The notes beneath the pieces were generated by a model. It did no database searches. It worked only from the letters and a program-made list of their open reading frames with translations, and had not been told where the DNA came from. A stretch of DNA of 64,000 bases from an uncultured Akkermansia sp. (GTDB lineage Bacteria > Verrucomicrobiota > Verrucomicrobiia > Verrucomicrobiales > Akkermansiaceae), in NCBI GenBank assembly GCA_900548895.1, contig URLZ01000003.1:1-64000 (forward strand), written 5' to 3'. The position numbers and the translations under genes are program-made. Each line of letters starts with the position of its first letter. The stretch's first letter is position 1. This document shows, in pieces, positions 44,580 to 51,994 of this stretch.

Positions 44580-45500
44580 ATGATACGCTATCTCCTCCTC
44601 GCTCTTTTCGCCGTCACATCCCTTGCGACGGCAAAGCCTCAGAAGGCTCCTCAGAAACTCCCCGGTGGTTGGGTATACGCCTGGGGCGATGAGTTCAACG
44701 GCTCTAAACTGGATACTCGCAAGTGGAAATACGAGTTGGGCGTTGTTCGTAACCAAGGAAGCCGACATGCCTACACCAAGGACTGCGTGAAGGTTCGCAA
44801 GGGTATGCTGGTGCTGGAGTCGCGCTGTGAAGAGACCCCCAATGAGACCTACAAGCCGGGAGGTAAGACGTGGTTCCAGAAGATTAAAACCCAGCCCTAT
44901 GCCAGCGGCTCGATTACCTCTCTTGGTACACAGAGTTTCACGCCGCCCTGCCGCTTGGAGTTTCGCGCCAAGGTGCCGAAGGGTCGTGGCGTTTGGCCTG
45001 CCATCTGGACGATGCACCAGAACAAGTACGGCTGGCCGGCGAACGGAGAAATTGATATTCTCGAGCATATTTCGCAGGAGCCGAATCGCGTTTACTCCAT
45101 CTTCCGCTGGGGTAAAAATGGCGGCAATCAGGAGTACAAGGTGATTCGGACGACGGATATTCGTGACTTGAGCAAGGATTTTCACACCTATGTGCTGGAG
45201 TGGACGGATGAGTACATGTTCATGGAGATTGACGGTAAGGAAGTCGGCCGCATCAAGATTTCCGACGCTCAGTATCCGAATGGTGACAATCCTCTGCTGA
45301 CGCCCTGCTACCTCATCATCAACACGGCTATCGGCGGTTGGGCGCAGGCTCCCGTGGCTGAGGATTATCCCGTTGAGTTCCTCATCGACTACGTGCGCTG
45401 CTACACCAAACCCGATCACCTCGACGCCTACCGAAAGGCTGATGAGGAGAGCGGACGAAAGAGCAAGGGGGGCAAGCGCAGTAAAAACCGTCGCGACTGA
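44580..45500 (+). CDS. Secreted GH16 glycoside hydrolase (beta-glucanase-like)
   Basis: The 306-residue product has a signal peptide (MIRYLLLALFAVTSLATA) and a single GH16 domain. The catalytic E-x-D-x-x-E motif is GEIDILEH, and surrounding segments FRAKVPKGRGVWPAIWTM and WGDEFNGSKLDTRKW are typical. GH16 enzymes cut beta-1,3/1,4-glucans, galactans, porphyran or O-glycans of mucin; the exact substrate cannot be read here. The last 25 residues are Lys/Arg-rich. It stands alone with a terminator after it. Confidence 0.92.
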   Translation: MIRYLLLALFAVTSLATAKPQKAPQKLPGGWVYAWGDEFNGSKLDTRKWKYELGVVRNQGSRHAYTKDCVKVRKGMLVLESRCEETPNETYKPGGKTWFQKIKTQPYASGSITSLGTQSFTPPCRLEFRAKVPKGRGVWPAIWTMHQNKYGWPANGEIDILEHISQEPNRVYSIFRWGKNGGNQEYKVIRTTDIRDLSKDFHTYVLEWTDEYMFMEIDGKEVGRIKISDAQYPNGDNPLLTPCYLIINTAIGGWAQAPVAEDYPVEFLIDYVRCYTKPDHLDAYRKADEESGRKSKGGKRSKNRRD

Positions 45501-45525
45501 TTTCTGAGCGTTCACGCCCTTTCGA

Positions 45526-45569
45526 GCCCCGGCACCCGATCCTATCTTCTCGGGTGTCGGGGCCTTTTT
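45526..45569 (+). terminator. Terminator of the GH16 gene
   Basis: A 14-bp stem with one G-T pair (45526-45539 with 45550-45563) and five T residues. Confidence 0.9.
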
Positions 45570-45573
45570 CTGA

Positions 45574-45644
45574 CTCTCGGCAACTCGCGCGCTGGCTCCC
45601 CCGCTGATACGCGCGCTGACTCCCGCGCTGCTCGTTGCCGAGAG
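45574..45644. repeat. Long-range inverted repeat enclosing a direct repeat
   Basis: A perfect 11-bp inverted repeat (CTCTCGGCAAC at 45574-45584, complement at 45634-45644) encloses 49 bases with two copies of a CGCGCGCTG-CTCCC-type motif. It starts 4 bases after the GH16 terminator. Its role is unknown. Confidence 0.6.
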
Positions 45645-45859
45645 GTATGCGGCGGAAGCCTCGGTCGTTGCCGGAGCTTGTCGGGCTGAGGTGCAGCGGC
45701 GCAGGCGGGGGTGAGGCAAGGTGCAGAGGGGGGAGAAAAGGGAGCAAGAAACGGAGCAGGGGCTTCTTCATTCAGGGGGCGGTCGTTGGCAGCTTCGGCA
45801 AGCGCCGGGTTCGGCAGCGCTTCATGCAGTAAAAAGCGCGAAAGTCAGCAACATTAGAC

Positions 45860-45888
45860 TTGCAAGGCAATGCGGCAGCCGCTATAAT
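45860..45888 (+). promoter_or_regulatory. Strong promoter for rpsA
   Basis: TTGCAA (45860-45865), a 17-base spacer and TATAAT (45883-45888). Confidence 0.8.
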
Positions 45889-45894
45889 CGCCGA

Positions 45895-45985
45895 CCGCAT
45901 TCCGCCCGGTGGCCTACAGGCGCCCTCTCAACCACCGGTGTAAGGGCCTTGAGGATATGCGGCAACATTAACCGAAACAATACTC
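45895..45985 (+). promoter_or_regulatory. Structured rpsA leader
   Basis: The leader of about 91 nt has an outer stem (45895-45900 with 45957-45962) and an inner perfect 7-bp stem (45906-45912 with 45932-45938). CTCAA (45927-45931) could instead pair with TTGAG (45949-45953). No Shine-Dalgarno is present before the ATG. S1 autoregulation through its leader is known in E. coli; applying it here is an inference. Confidence 0.5.
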
Positions 45986-47674
45986 ATGAGTAAATCCGAA
46001 CTGGAAGCTTTGATTGACTCCAAGCTTCCGTCTTTCCGCAAGGGTGACATCGTCAACGGTACCATCCTTGAAATCCGCCCGCAGGTCGTCCTCGTCGACA
46101 TCGGCTACAAGTCCGAGGGTGTCATCCCCATCTCCGAATTTGAGGATGAAGAAATTGAAGTGGGCCAGGAGATCGAGGTGCTCCTCGAAAGCCTCGAAAA
46201 CGACGAGGGTCTCGTCGTCCTTTCCAAAGAGAAGGCTGCGCACAAGCAGAACTGGGATAAGATCGTCGCCGTCTACAAGGAGGGCGGTCTCGTCAAGGGT
46301 AAGGTTAAGAGTGTCGTCAAAGGTGGCCTTATGGTCAACGTTGGCGTTGAGGCCTTCCTTCCCGGCTCTCAGGTGGACATCATTCCGCCGAAGGATCTCA
46401 ACGAATTCGTCGGCAATGTCTACGAGTTCAAGATTGTCAAGGTCAATGATGACCGCAAGAACATCGTGCTCTCTCGCCGCGAGGTCATCGAGGCCGAGCG
46501 CAGCGAGCAGCGCCAGCGCTTCCTTGAGACCGTCAAGGTGGGGGATCGCGTGAAGGGCACTGTCAAGAACATCACGGACTTCGGCGCTTTCGTCGATCTC
46601 TCCGGTATGGACGGCCTGCTGCACATCACCGATATGAGCTGGGGTCGTGTCAATCATCCCTCCGAGCTTCTTCACGTCGGGCAGGAGATCGAGGTGCTCA
46701 TTCTCGAGGTGGATCGCGACAAGGAGCGCGTGTCTCTGGGCCTCAAGCAGCTCACCGAGAATCCCTGGGCCGATATCGAGAAGAAGTACCCGATCGGTTC
46801 CCGCGTCAAGGGCCGCGTCACCAAGCTTCTCGCCTACGGTGCTTTCGTGGAGCTCGAGAAGGGTGTCGAGGGTCTTGTGCACGTGTCCGAGCTTTCCTGG
46901 ACGAAGCGCATTACGCGCCCCAGCGATGTGCTCTCTCTGGATCAGGAGATCGAGGCCGTTGTGCTCAACATCTCCGTCGAGGAGCAGAAGATTTCGCTCG
47001 GCGTGCGCCAGCTCGACGAGAATCCCTGGGATGCCATCGAGGCTCGCTTCCCCGTCGGTACGGTTATCTCCGGCGCTGTTCGCAACCTGACGCCCTACGG
47101 TGCCTTCGTGGCGCTTGAGGAGGGTATTGACGGTATGATCCACGTGTCCGACATGAGCTGGACGCGCAAGATCAATCACCCCTCCGAGATTCTCAAGAAG
47201 GGTGATGTCGTGCAGGCTCGCGTGCTTAACATCGACAAGGAGAACCAGCGTGTTTCTCTCGGCATCAAGCAGCTTGAGGCCGATCCCTGGGAGTCCATCG
47301 ACAGCCGCTTCAAGGTCGGTGATCTCGTCACCGGTCAGGTGGCCAAGATTGCTTCCTTCGGTGCTTTCGTCAACCTCGACGGCGATATCGACGGTCTCAT
47401 CCACATTTCTCAGCTCTCTGAGGATCACGTGGAGCGCGTCAAGGATGTCATCAAGGTGGGCGAGGAGATCAAGGCTCGCGTCATCAAGGTCGACAAGGTC
47501 GAGCGCCGCATCGGTCTCTCCATCAAGGCTGTTAACTACGATCCCGAGCAGCTCCGCCGCGAGACGGCTGCCTTCGAGACCGTTCGCGCCGGCGATATGG
47601 TGGGTCTGGAGCAGGCCTTCAACCTCGCTGCCCTTCAGGCCGAGGAGTGGAGCCCCTCCGGCGACCAGAAGTAA
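45986..47674 (+). CDS. rpsA: 30S ribosomal protein S1
   Basis: S1 binds mRNA on the small subunit and helps recruit weakly base-paired leaders. The 562-residue product contains six S1/OB domains spaced about 86 residues apart, with repeated segments such as FGAFVDLSGMDGLLHITDMSW and GVEGLVHVSELSW. This six-domain form is that of E. coli-like S1. A full-length S1 fits a genome in which many genes lack Shine-Dalgarno sequences. It is not next to cmk, its frequent neighbour. Codon use looks biased to C/T-ending codons, as for highly expressed genes. Confidence 0.96.
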   Translation: MSKSELEALIDSKLPSFRKGDIVNGTILEIRPQVVLVDIGYKSEGVIPISEFEDEEIEVGQEIEVLLESLENDEGLVVLSKEKAAHKQNWDKIVAVYKEGGLVKGKVKSVVKGGLMVNVGVEAFLPGSQVDIIPPKDLNEFVGNVYEFKIVKVNDDRKNIVLSRREVIEAERSEQRQRFLETVKVGDRVKGTVKNITDFGAFVDLSGMDGLLHITDMSWGRVNHPSELLHVGQEIEVLILEVDRDKERVSLGLKQLTENPWADIEKKYPIGSRVKGRVTKLLAYGAFVELEKGVEGLVHVSELSWTKRITRPSDVLSLDQEIEAVVLNISVEEQKISLGVRQLDENPWDAIEARFPVGTVISGAVRNLTPYGAFVALEEGIDGMIHVSDMSWTRKINHPSEILKKGDVVQARVLNIDKENQRVSLGIKQLEADPWESIDSRFKVGDLVTGQVAKIASFGAFVNLDGDIDGLIHISQLSEDHVERVKDVIKVGEEIKARVIKVDKVERRIGLSIKAVNYDPEQLRRETAAFETVRAGDMVGLEQAFNLAALQAEEWSPSGDQK

Positions 47675-47716
47675 GAGCTGCGCTTCGTTCGCAACTCGGA
47701 TCTCACTCTGATTTGC

Positions 47717-47753
47717 ACCCGCTGCGGGAATGCCCGCAGCGGGTCTTTTTTTT
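47717..47753 (+). terminator. Terminator of rpsA
   Basis: A perfect 12-bp stem (47717-47728 with 47733-47744), an AATG loop and C followed by eight T residues. Confidence 0.96.
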
Positions 47754-48077
47754 CGGGGCGAGAGATGGGGGCAATCCGGGAGCGAAGGGGGGAAAGGGGG
47801 AAAAGGGGGCGAAGGCGAGAGGCGACCTCGCGGGCGGGCGCCTGCTCCGCGCCTCGGTCGGCGGTGGAGTGTTGCTCGGTGCGGCGCGGGCTCAGGGAGG
47901 CGAGCGGGGGCCTTCTCTGCGCGCCGCCGCGAGGCCGTAGGACCGGGGCTCGTTGCGGCCGGAGTAGAGGGGAGGGTGGAGGACGCAGGAGCCTGCGGGG
48001 GCCGGGGTCTCGTTCAAGGAAGGGAGCTCTTGCTCGGGAATCTCTCGTCGCTCGGCGGGCAAGTCCCCGGAGGCCAC
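47754..48077. other. Intergenic stretch between convergent terminators
   Basis: Purine-rich then GC-rich sequence between the rpsA and marR terminators. No gene or RNA is supported. Confidence 0.5.
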
Positions 48078-48111
48078 AAAAAAGAGTGAGCGCAAACCTG
48101 CACTCACTCTT
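48078..48111 (-). terminator. Terminator of marR-like gene
   Basis: A 9-bp stem (48082-48090 with 48103-48111) followed on the minus strand by six T residues, 42 bases after the stop. Confidence 0.88.
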
Positions 48112-48152
48112 CAGAGAAAATCGGTGGGGAAGCGGAGCCGTCGGGGGGAGGT

Positions 48153-48632
48153 TCACTTCTCGTCGATGGCGGCGTAGAGCTTGTCGACGATGGTGGTGAA
48201 GACCTGCCGCTCCTCTTCGGTGAGGTTGGCGGCGAGGCGGTTGGCGGCGTCGAGCATGTTCTGCTCAATGAGATCGGAGGTCCGCGAGCCGACGGAAGTG
48301 AGGCTCAGCAGCACGCCGCGGCGGTCATGCGGCGATTGGCGGCGCCTCAGCAGGCCCTGAGAGACCAGCGGGTCGACGAGGCGGGTGATGGCCGAGGGCG
48401 TGAGGCGCATCTCTTGCGCGAGAGCTCCGTGGAGCACGCCCGTGCTGTTGTGGCGCGTCAGGCGCCGAACGGCCCCCAGCGTGGCAGCCTGCTGGACGGT
48501 CATGGCGCTGAGAATGCGCTTGCCCGAGTCCGTCAGGGCGTTGTAGCCGGCGCGCCTGATGTAGGCCTGCACGGCCTCCATCTTGTCGGTGGTTTCCAGT
48601 TTTTTCTCGCGGGGACTCGGCATGTCGTCCAT
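48153..48632 (-). CDS. MarR family transcriptional regulator
   Basis: The 159-residue product has the winged-helix core of MarR repressors: MTVQQAATLGAVRRLTRHNS, the recognition region MRLTPSAITRLVDPLVSQGLL and the wing RRRQSPHDRRGVLLSLT. Helices at both ends would form the dimer interface. The ATG at 48632 is 7 bases after the -10 box, so the mRNA is probably leaderless and the promoter nearly abuts the coding region. No target gene is divergent and adjacent; the metallo-hydrolase upstream on the same strand is a possible target. Confidence 0.9.
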   Translation of the reverse strand: MDDMPSPREKKLETTDKMEAVQAYIRRAGYNALTDSGKRILSAMTVQQAATLGAVRRLTRHNSTGVLHGALAQEMRLTPSAITRLVDPLVSQGLLRRRQSPHDRRGVLLSLTSVGSRTSDLIEQNMLDAANRLAANLTEEERQVFTTIVDKLYAAIDEK

Positions 48633-48639
48633 GGCTGCG

Positions 48640-48668
48640 AGTCTACCACGAATGTGAACCTTTGTCAA
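48640..48668 (-). promoter_or_regulatory. Promoter for marR-like gene, giving a leaderless start
   Basis: TTGACA (48668-48663), a 17-base spacer and TAGACT (48645-48640) on the minus strand. Confidence 0.75.
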
Positions 48669-48832
48669 TATCAACCGCTCAGATGAAGTAACGTTTCGGG
48701 GCTGAAGCAATGCGCGGCAGGCGTCCCGAGGCTCGGGCTGCGAATCGAGCGGCGTCCTGAGCCCCGGTGGGGGCTTTCGCAGCCGTTCGCAGCGGTTGAG
48801 ATGCGGCCTCAGCAGAGGATGAGGAGGCTGCT

Positions 48833-50092
48833 TCAGTGGCGGATGCGGCGGTCGTCCGCGGGCGGTTCGTCCTGAGGCTGACGGCGGCTCTCGGAGCCGC
48901 CTGCGGGAGAGGAGGAGCGGGGGTGGCGTTCGCTGACTCGGCCGCGGAAGCTGCGGCCGTTTTCCGCCGCGATGAAGCGCTCGCTGCGAATGCCGCGGCG
49001 GTGCAGGGCGGTGGAGAGGTCGATGAGGGTCTCATCGTAGCCCTCGTGGCCGAGTTGCCAGGTGCCGAAGTGGCAGCCGAGGGCCTGCTTCGCACGCAGG
49101 GCGAGAAAGATGTCGACGGCTTCATCGGGCGAGACGTGGTGGTGGCGCAGCCAGTCGGGGCGGTAGGCGCCGATGGGGATGAGGGCGAGGTCCGGCGCGC
49201 CGAGGCGGCGGCGGATGTGCTCGAAGGCGGGGCTGGCGGCGGTGTCGCCGACGTAGCAGATGCGCGGGCCGCCCGGCGACTCCAGCCAGTAGCCGCACCA
49301 GAGGGAGAGGTTGTGGTTGGATGAGCCGCGGTAGCGGTTGCTCCAGTGGTGGGCGGGCGTGAGGGTGATGCTGAGCTTGCCGGCGCTGACGCTCTCCCAC
49401 CAGTCGCGCTCTTCGATGCGCGCGGGGCCGATGTGGTACTCCAGCAGGGCGCGCAGGCCGAGGGGGACGATGAAGAGGGGGTTGTCGCGCAGGCGGAGGC
49501 GCCGCAGGGTGGCGGCGTCAAAGTGATCGTAGTGGTCGTGGGTGAGCAGGCAGATATCGATGGGCGGCAGGTCCTCCCAGACGATGCCGGGCGGGCGGTG
49601 CCGCGCGGGGCCGACGCCCTGCACGGGGCTCACGTAGTCGCTCCAGACGGGGTCGGTGAGGATGTTCAGCCCGGCGGTGCGGATGAGCATGGTGGAGTGA
49701 TTGACCATGGTGCACTCCCAGTCCGGGCCGTCGACGCTCGGGGCGAGCTCGGGGCGGTAGGCGTTTTCGCTCACGCGGGGGTAGAGTCCGCGCTCACTCA
49801 TGCCGAAGAGCCATTTGAAGCCGGAGCCGGTGCCGTGGATGACGGCGGTGCCGGGAAAGACGTTGTGAAAGCGCTTGCCGTCAAAGTGATCGGAGGGGGC
49901 GCCGCTCCAGCTGCCGCCGCGGCAGAGGGTGTGCGCCAGCAGGCGGTCGATGGAGTAGAGGGCGATGCCGACGGTCAGCAGGCCGAGCAGGGCGATGAGC
50001 AGACGCCTCCGTCCCTTGCTGAGGCGGCCGCTGCGGCGCTGCCTCCGAGGGGGGCTGAGCGGTGTGGCCGAGGCTCGTGCGGGGCTGTCCAT
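48833..50092 (-). CDS. Membrane-anchored metallo-beta-lactamase-fold hydrolase (NAPE-PLD/UlaG-like)
   Basis: The 419-residue product has a basic N-terminus, one membrane helix (about 31-52) and a metallo-beta-lactamase domain. The zinc motif is HDHYDH in LLTHDHYDHFD. Further ligands are likely in TPAHHWSNR, YVGDTA and GCHFGTW. HWSNR and the WSDYVSPVQGVGPARHRPPG segment are typical of N-acyl-phosphatidylethanolamine phospholipase D-like proteins. A lipid substrate at the membrane is therefore plausible but unproven. The last 35 residues are charged and low in complexity. The promoter sits 6 bases before the ATG. Confidence 0.85.
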   Translation of the reverse strand: MDSPARASATPLSPPRRQRRSGRLSKGRRRLLIALLGLLTVGIALYSIDRLLAHTLCRGGSWSGAPSDHFDGKRFHNVFPGTAVIHGTGSGFKWLFGMSERGLYPRVSENAYRPELAPSVDGPDWECTMVNHSTMLIRTAGLNILTDPVWSDYVSPVQGVGPARHRPPGIVWEDLPPIDICLLTHDHYDHFDAATLRRLRLRDNPLFIVPLGLRALLEYHIGPARIEERDWWESVSAGKLSITLTPAHHWSNRYRGSSNHNLSLWCGYWLESPGGPRICYVGDTAASPAFEHIRRRLGAPDLALIPIGAYRPDWLRHHHVSPDEAVDIFLALRAKQALGCHFGTWQLGHEGYDETLIDLSTALHRRGIRSERFIAAENGRSFRGRVSERHPRSSSPAGGSESRRQPQDEPPADDRRIRH

Positions 50093-50098
50093 GTGTTT

Positions 50099-50127
50099 TG
50101 TCTACCACAGGCGGGCGCGGAACTCAA
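50099..50127 (-). promoter_or_regulatory. Promoter for the NAPE-PLD-like gene, giving a leaderless start
   Basis: TTGAGT (50127-50122), a 17-base spacer and TAGACA (50104-50099) on the minus strand, 6 bases from the ATG at 50092. Confidence 0.6.
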
Positions 50128-50379
50128 GGGCAAACTCCGCCATGAGGCGTGGGCTCGCCTTCGCTCGGCTTCCCCGAGGCGGCGGCGCAGGAGGCAGGGA
50201 GAGGCGGTCGGGCGAGCTTCCGCGGGCGGCGAAGGAGGGCTCAAGGTGCCGTCTCGGGCCGCAGGGGCTCAGAGGCTGCGGCTATGGGGCGTCTCTGTGT
50301 GCGTCGGCGGTGCGTCGGCGGTGCGCCGGTGGGGTGGCGTGTCAGGTGGCCGAGTGCGGCCGAGTGCAGCCGGCGGGTC

Positions 50380-51540
50380 TCAACTGAGGGCCAGCAGGCG
50401 CTCGCCGAGAAACCACCAGAGCGTGGCGGCGGTGATGAGGCAGGGGCCGAAGGGCATCGGGCGCCCGAAGCCGTGGCGCGCGGTGATGGCGATGAGCAGC
50501 CCGAGCAGGGAGCCGGCGCTCAGGGCGATGAGGACGCCGTCCCAGCCGGTGAGGGCGCCGATGGCCATGGCGATCCAGGCGTCGCCGCTGCCCATGGCGC
50601 TGCTGCGCGTGGCGTAGCCGCGGCAGCTGCCCGTGAGCTGCTCGTGCGCTTCAAGGGGGATGCGCTGCCCGTCGGGCAGCAGGAGGGCGTCGGCGTGCAG
50701 TTGCAGCAGGCCCTCTTCGCGCGGGGCGCCGGGGAGCTCAAGGGTGGCGCCGCGCAGCAGGATGCGGTCGCCGATGTCGCGCAGCAGGCGGCTGAGCATG
50801 AGGCTTTCGCTGCCGATGCTCAGCTCGATGTCCTCACCGTCTGCCGCCTGGCGGAGCTGCCAGGTCTGCGGGCGGGCGTAGCGCTTGCTGCGCATGCCGA
50901 AGAGCAGCATACCGAGCGCGGCGGTGAGTTTGAGGAGCAGGTAGCCGAAGAGGGCGGATGCGGCGGCGTAGGGCAGCCCGGCGGCGGTGGCGGGGCTGAG
51001 CGGGTTTTGCAGCAGCCAGGGGTCGGCGGCGGCGGCCAGCAGGGCGGCGGCGGTGGCGGCCAGGGTGAGGCGGCGCATGACGGTCATCGTCTCCAGATCG
51101 ATGAAGAAGGTGGCTGTCATGGCGGCCATCCAGAGGGCGACCCAGAGGAGGGCGAGGAGGTGCGAGAAGCTCAGGCTGACGGCGATGAAGAGGGCAGCGG
51201 TGAGGGCTTCGACGATGCAGTAGCGCGGCGAGATGGGCCGGTGGCAGCAGGCGCTGCGCCCGCGCAGCATCAGCCAGCTGATGATGGGGATGTTGAGATA
51301 CCAGGGGATGGGGGCTTTGCAGTTCGGGCAGAAGGAGCGCGCGGGCTGCGTGGTTTTCATCCCCCGCGGCAGGCGGTAGATGATGACGTTGAGGTAGGAG
51401 CCGATGCAGGCGCCGATGAGTCCGAAGGCCGTGGGCAGGAGCCACGGGTGCAGCAGGCGCAGGGTGTTGGTGTAGTCGATGAGGCTCAGATACCAGCTTT
51501 CGGGTAGGGTGAGCGCATGGGTGAGGGCTTCGATGCTCAT
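50380..51540 (-). CDS. pilD: Prepilin peptidase (A24 family)
   Basis: This integral membrane aspartic protease cleaves and methylates type IV pilins and type II secretion pseudopilins. The 386-residue product has many membrane helices. The cytoplasmic loop has CPNC (71-74) in ARSFCPNCKAPIPWYLNIP, and a second site reads RSACCHRPIS where most enzymes have CxxC. Catalytic aspartates are D148 in FFIDLET and D320 in GSGDAW. A cytoplasmic insertion of about 100 residues between them makes it longer than E. coli GspO. It follows a small membrane protein by 37 bases and probably serves the pseudopilin at 22578-23327. Confidence 0.9.
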   Translation of the reverse strand: MSIEALTHALTLPESWYLSLIDYTNTLRLLHPWLLPTAFGLIGACIGSYLNVIIYRLPRGMKTTQPARSFCPNCKAPIPWYLNIPIISWLMLRGRSACCHRPISPRYCIVEALTAALFIAVSLSFSHLLALLWVALWMAAMTATFFIDLETMTVMRRLTLAATAAALLAAAADPWLLQNPLSPATAAGLPYAAASALFGYLLLKLTAALGMLLFGMRSKRYARPQTWQLRQAADGEDIELSIGSESLMLSRLLRDIGDRILLRGATLELPGAPREEGLLQLHADALLLPDGQRIPLEAHEQLTGSCRGYATRSSAMGSGDAWIAMAIGALTGWDGVLIALSAGSLLGLLIAITARHGFGRPMPFGPCLITAATLWWFLGERLLALS

Positions 51541-51577
51541 GGCGGGGAGAGCGGGTGCCGGCGCGGATCGGCGGGGC

Positions 51578-51940
51578 TCAGTCCATGCCGTGCACGGCGC
51601 GCCAGATGGCGTAGAGGTTGAAGAGTTTGAGCAGCAGGGCAAAGCTCATGCCCCAGGTGACGGCGATGGTGAGTTTGGTTTTGGGGCTCAGCTTGCGTGC
51701 GATGATGAGGGCGACGTAGCCCGTGCCGGAGAGCAGGGCGGCGACGATGAGGGCGGCGGTTTTGTTGAAGCCCAGCCAGTCCAGCGGCATGGAGATGGGC
51801 AGCATGAAGGCGAACATCAGAACGGCGGCGTTGCGGATGCCTTCGAGCCAGGCGACCACGGCAGAGGGAATCATGACACAAAGAAGTAGCGTAATTTTGG
51901 CCGCTTTGCTGTATCGTTCCTGCTGGGTGGGGATGTACAT
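51578..51940 (-). CDS. Small four-helix membrane protein of unknown function
   Basis: The 120-residue product has about four hydrophobic segments (for example ITLLLCVMIPSAVVAWL and TAALIVAALLSGTGYVALIIA) with short polar loops and a PLDWLGFNK motif. I do not recognise the family. It is the first gene of a two-gene unit with the prepilin peptidase, and its promoter is back-to-back with the start of uvrB. A helper role in pilus or secretion assembly is only suggested by position. Confidence 0.8.
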   Translation of the reverse strand: MYIPTQQERYSKAAKITLLLCVMIPSAVVAWLEGIRNAAVLMFAFMLPISMPLDWLGFNKTAALIVAALLSGTGYVALIIARKLSPKTKLTIAVTWGMSFALLLKLFNLYAIWRAVHGMD

Positions 51941-51951
51941 GATGCTGCGCC

Positions 51952-51980
51952 ATCATGCCAGAGTTTCCCGCCTCTGTCAA
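51952..51980 (-). promoter_or_regulatory. Promoter for the membrane protein-pilD unit
   Basis: TTGACA (51980-51975), a 17-base spacer and CATGAT (51957-51952) on the minus strand. It lies within 15 bases of the divergent uvrB start. Confidence 0.6.
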
Positions 51981-51994
51981 TCGCTAGTTCCGCC

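Noticed and set aside
45968..47428. A 486-codon minus-strand frame opposite rpsA
   Set aside because: Its repeat pattern is the antisense image of the six S1 domains.
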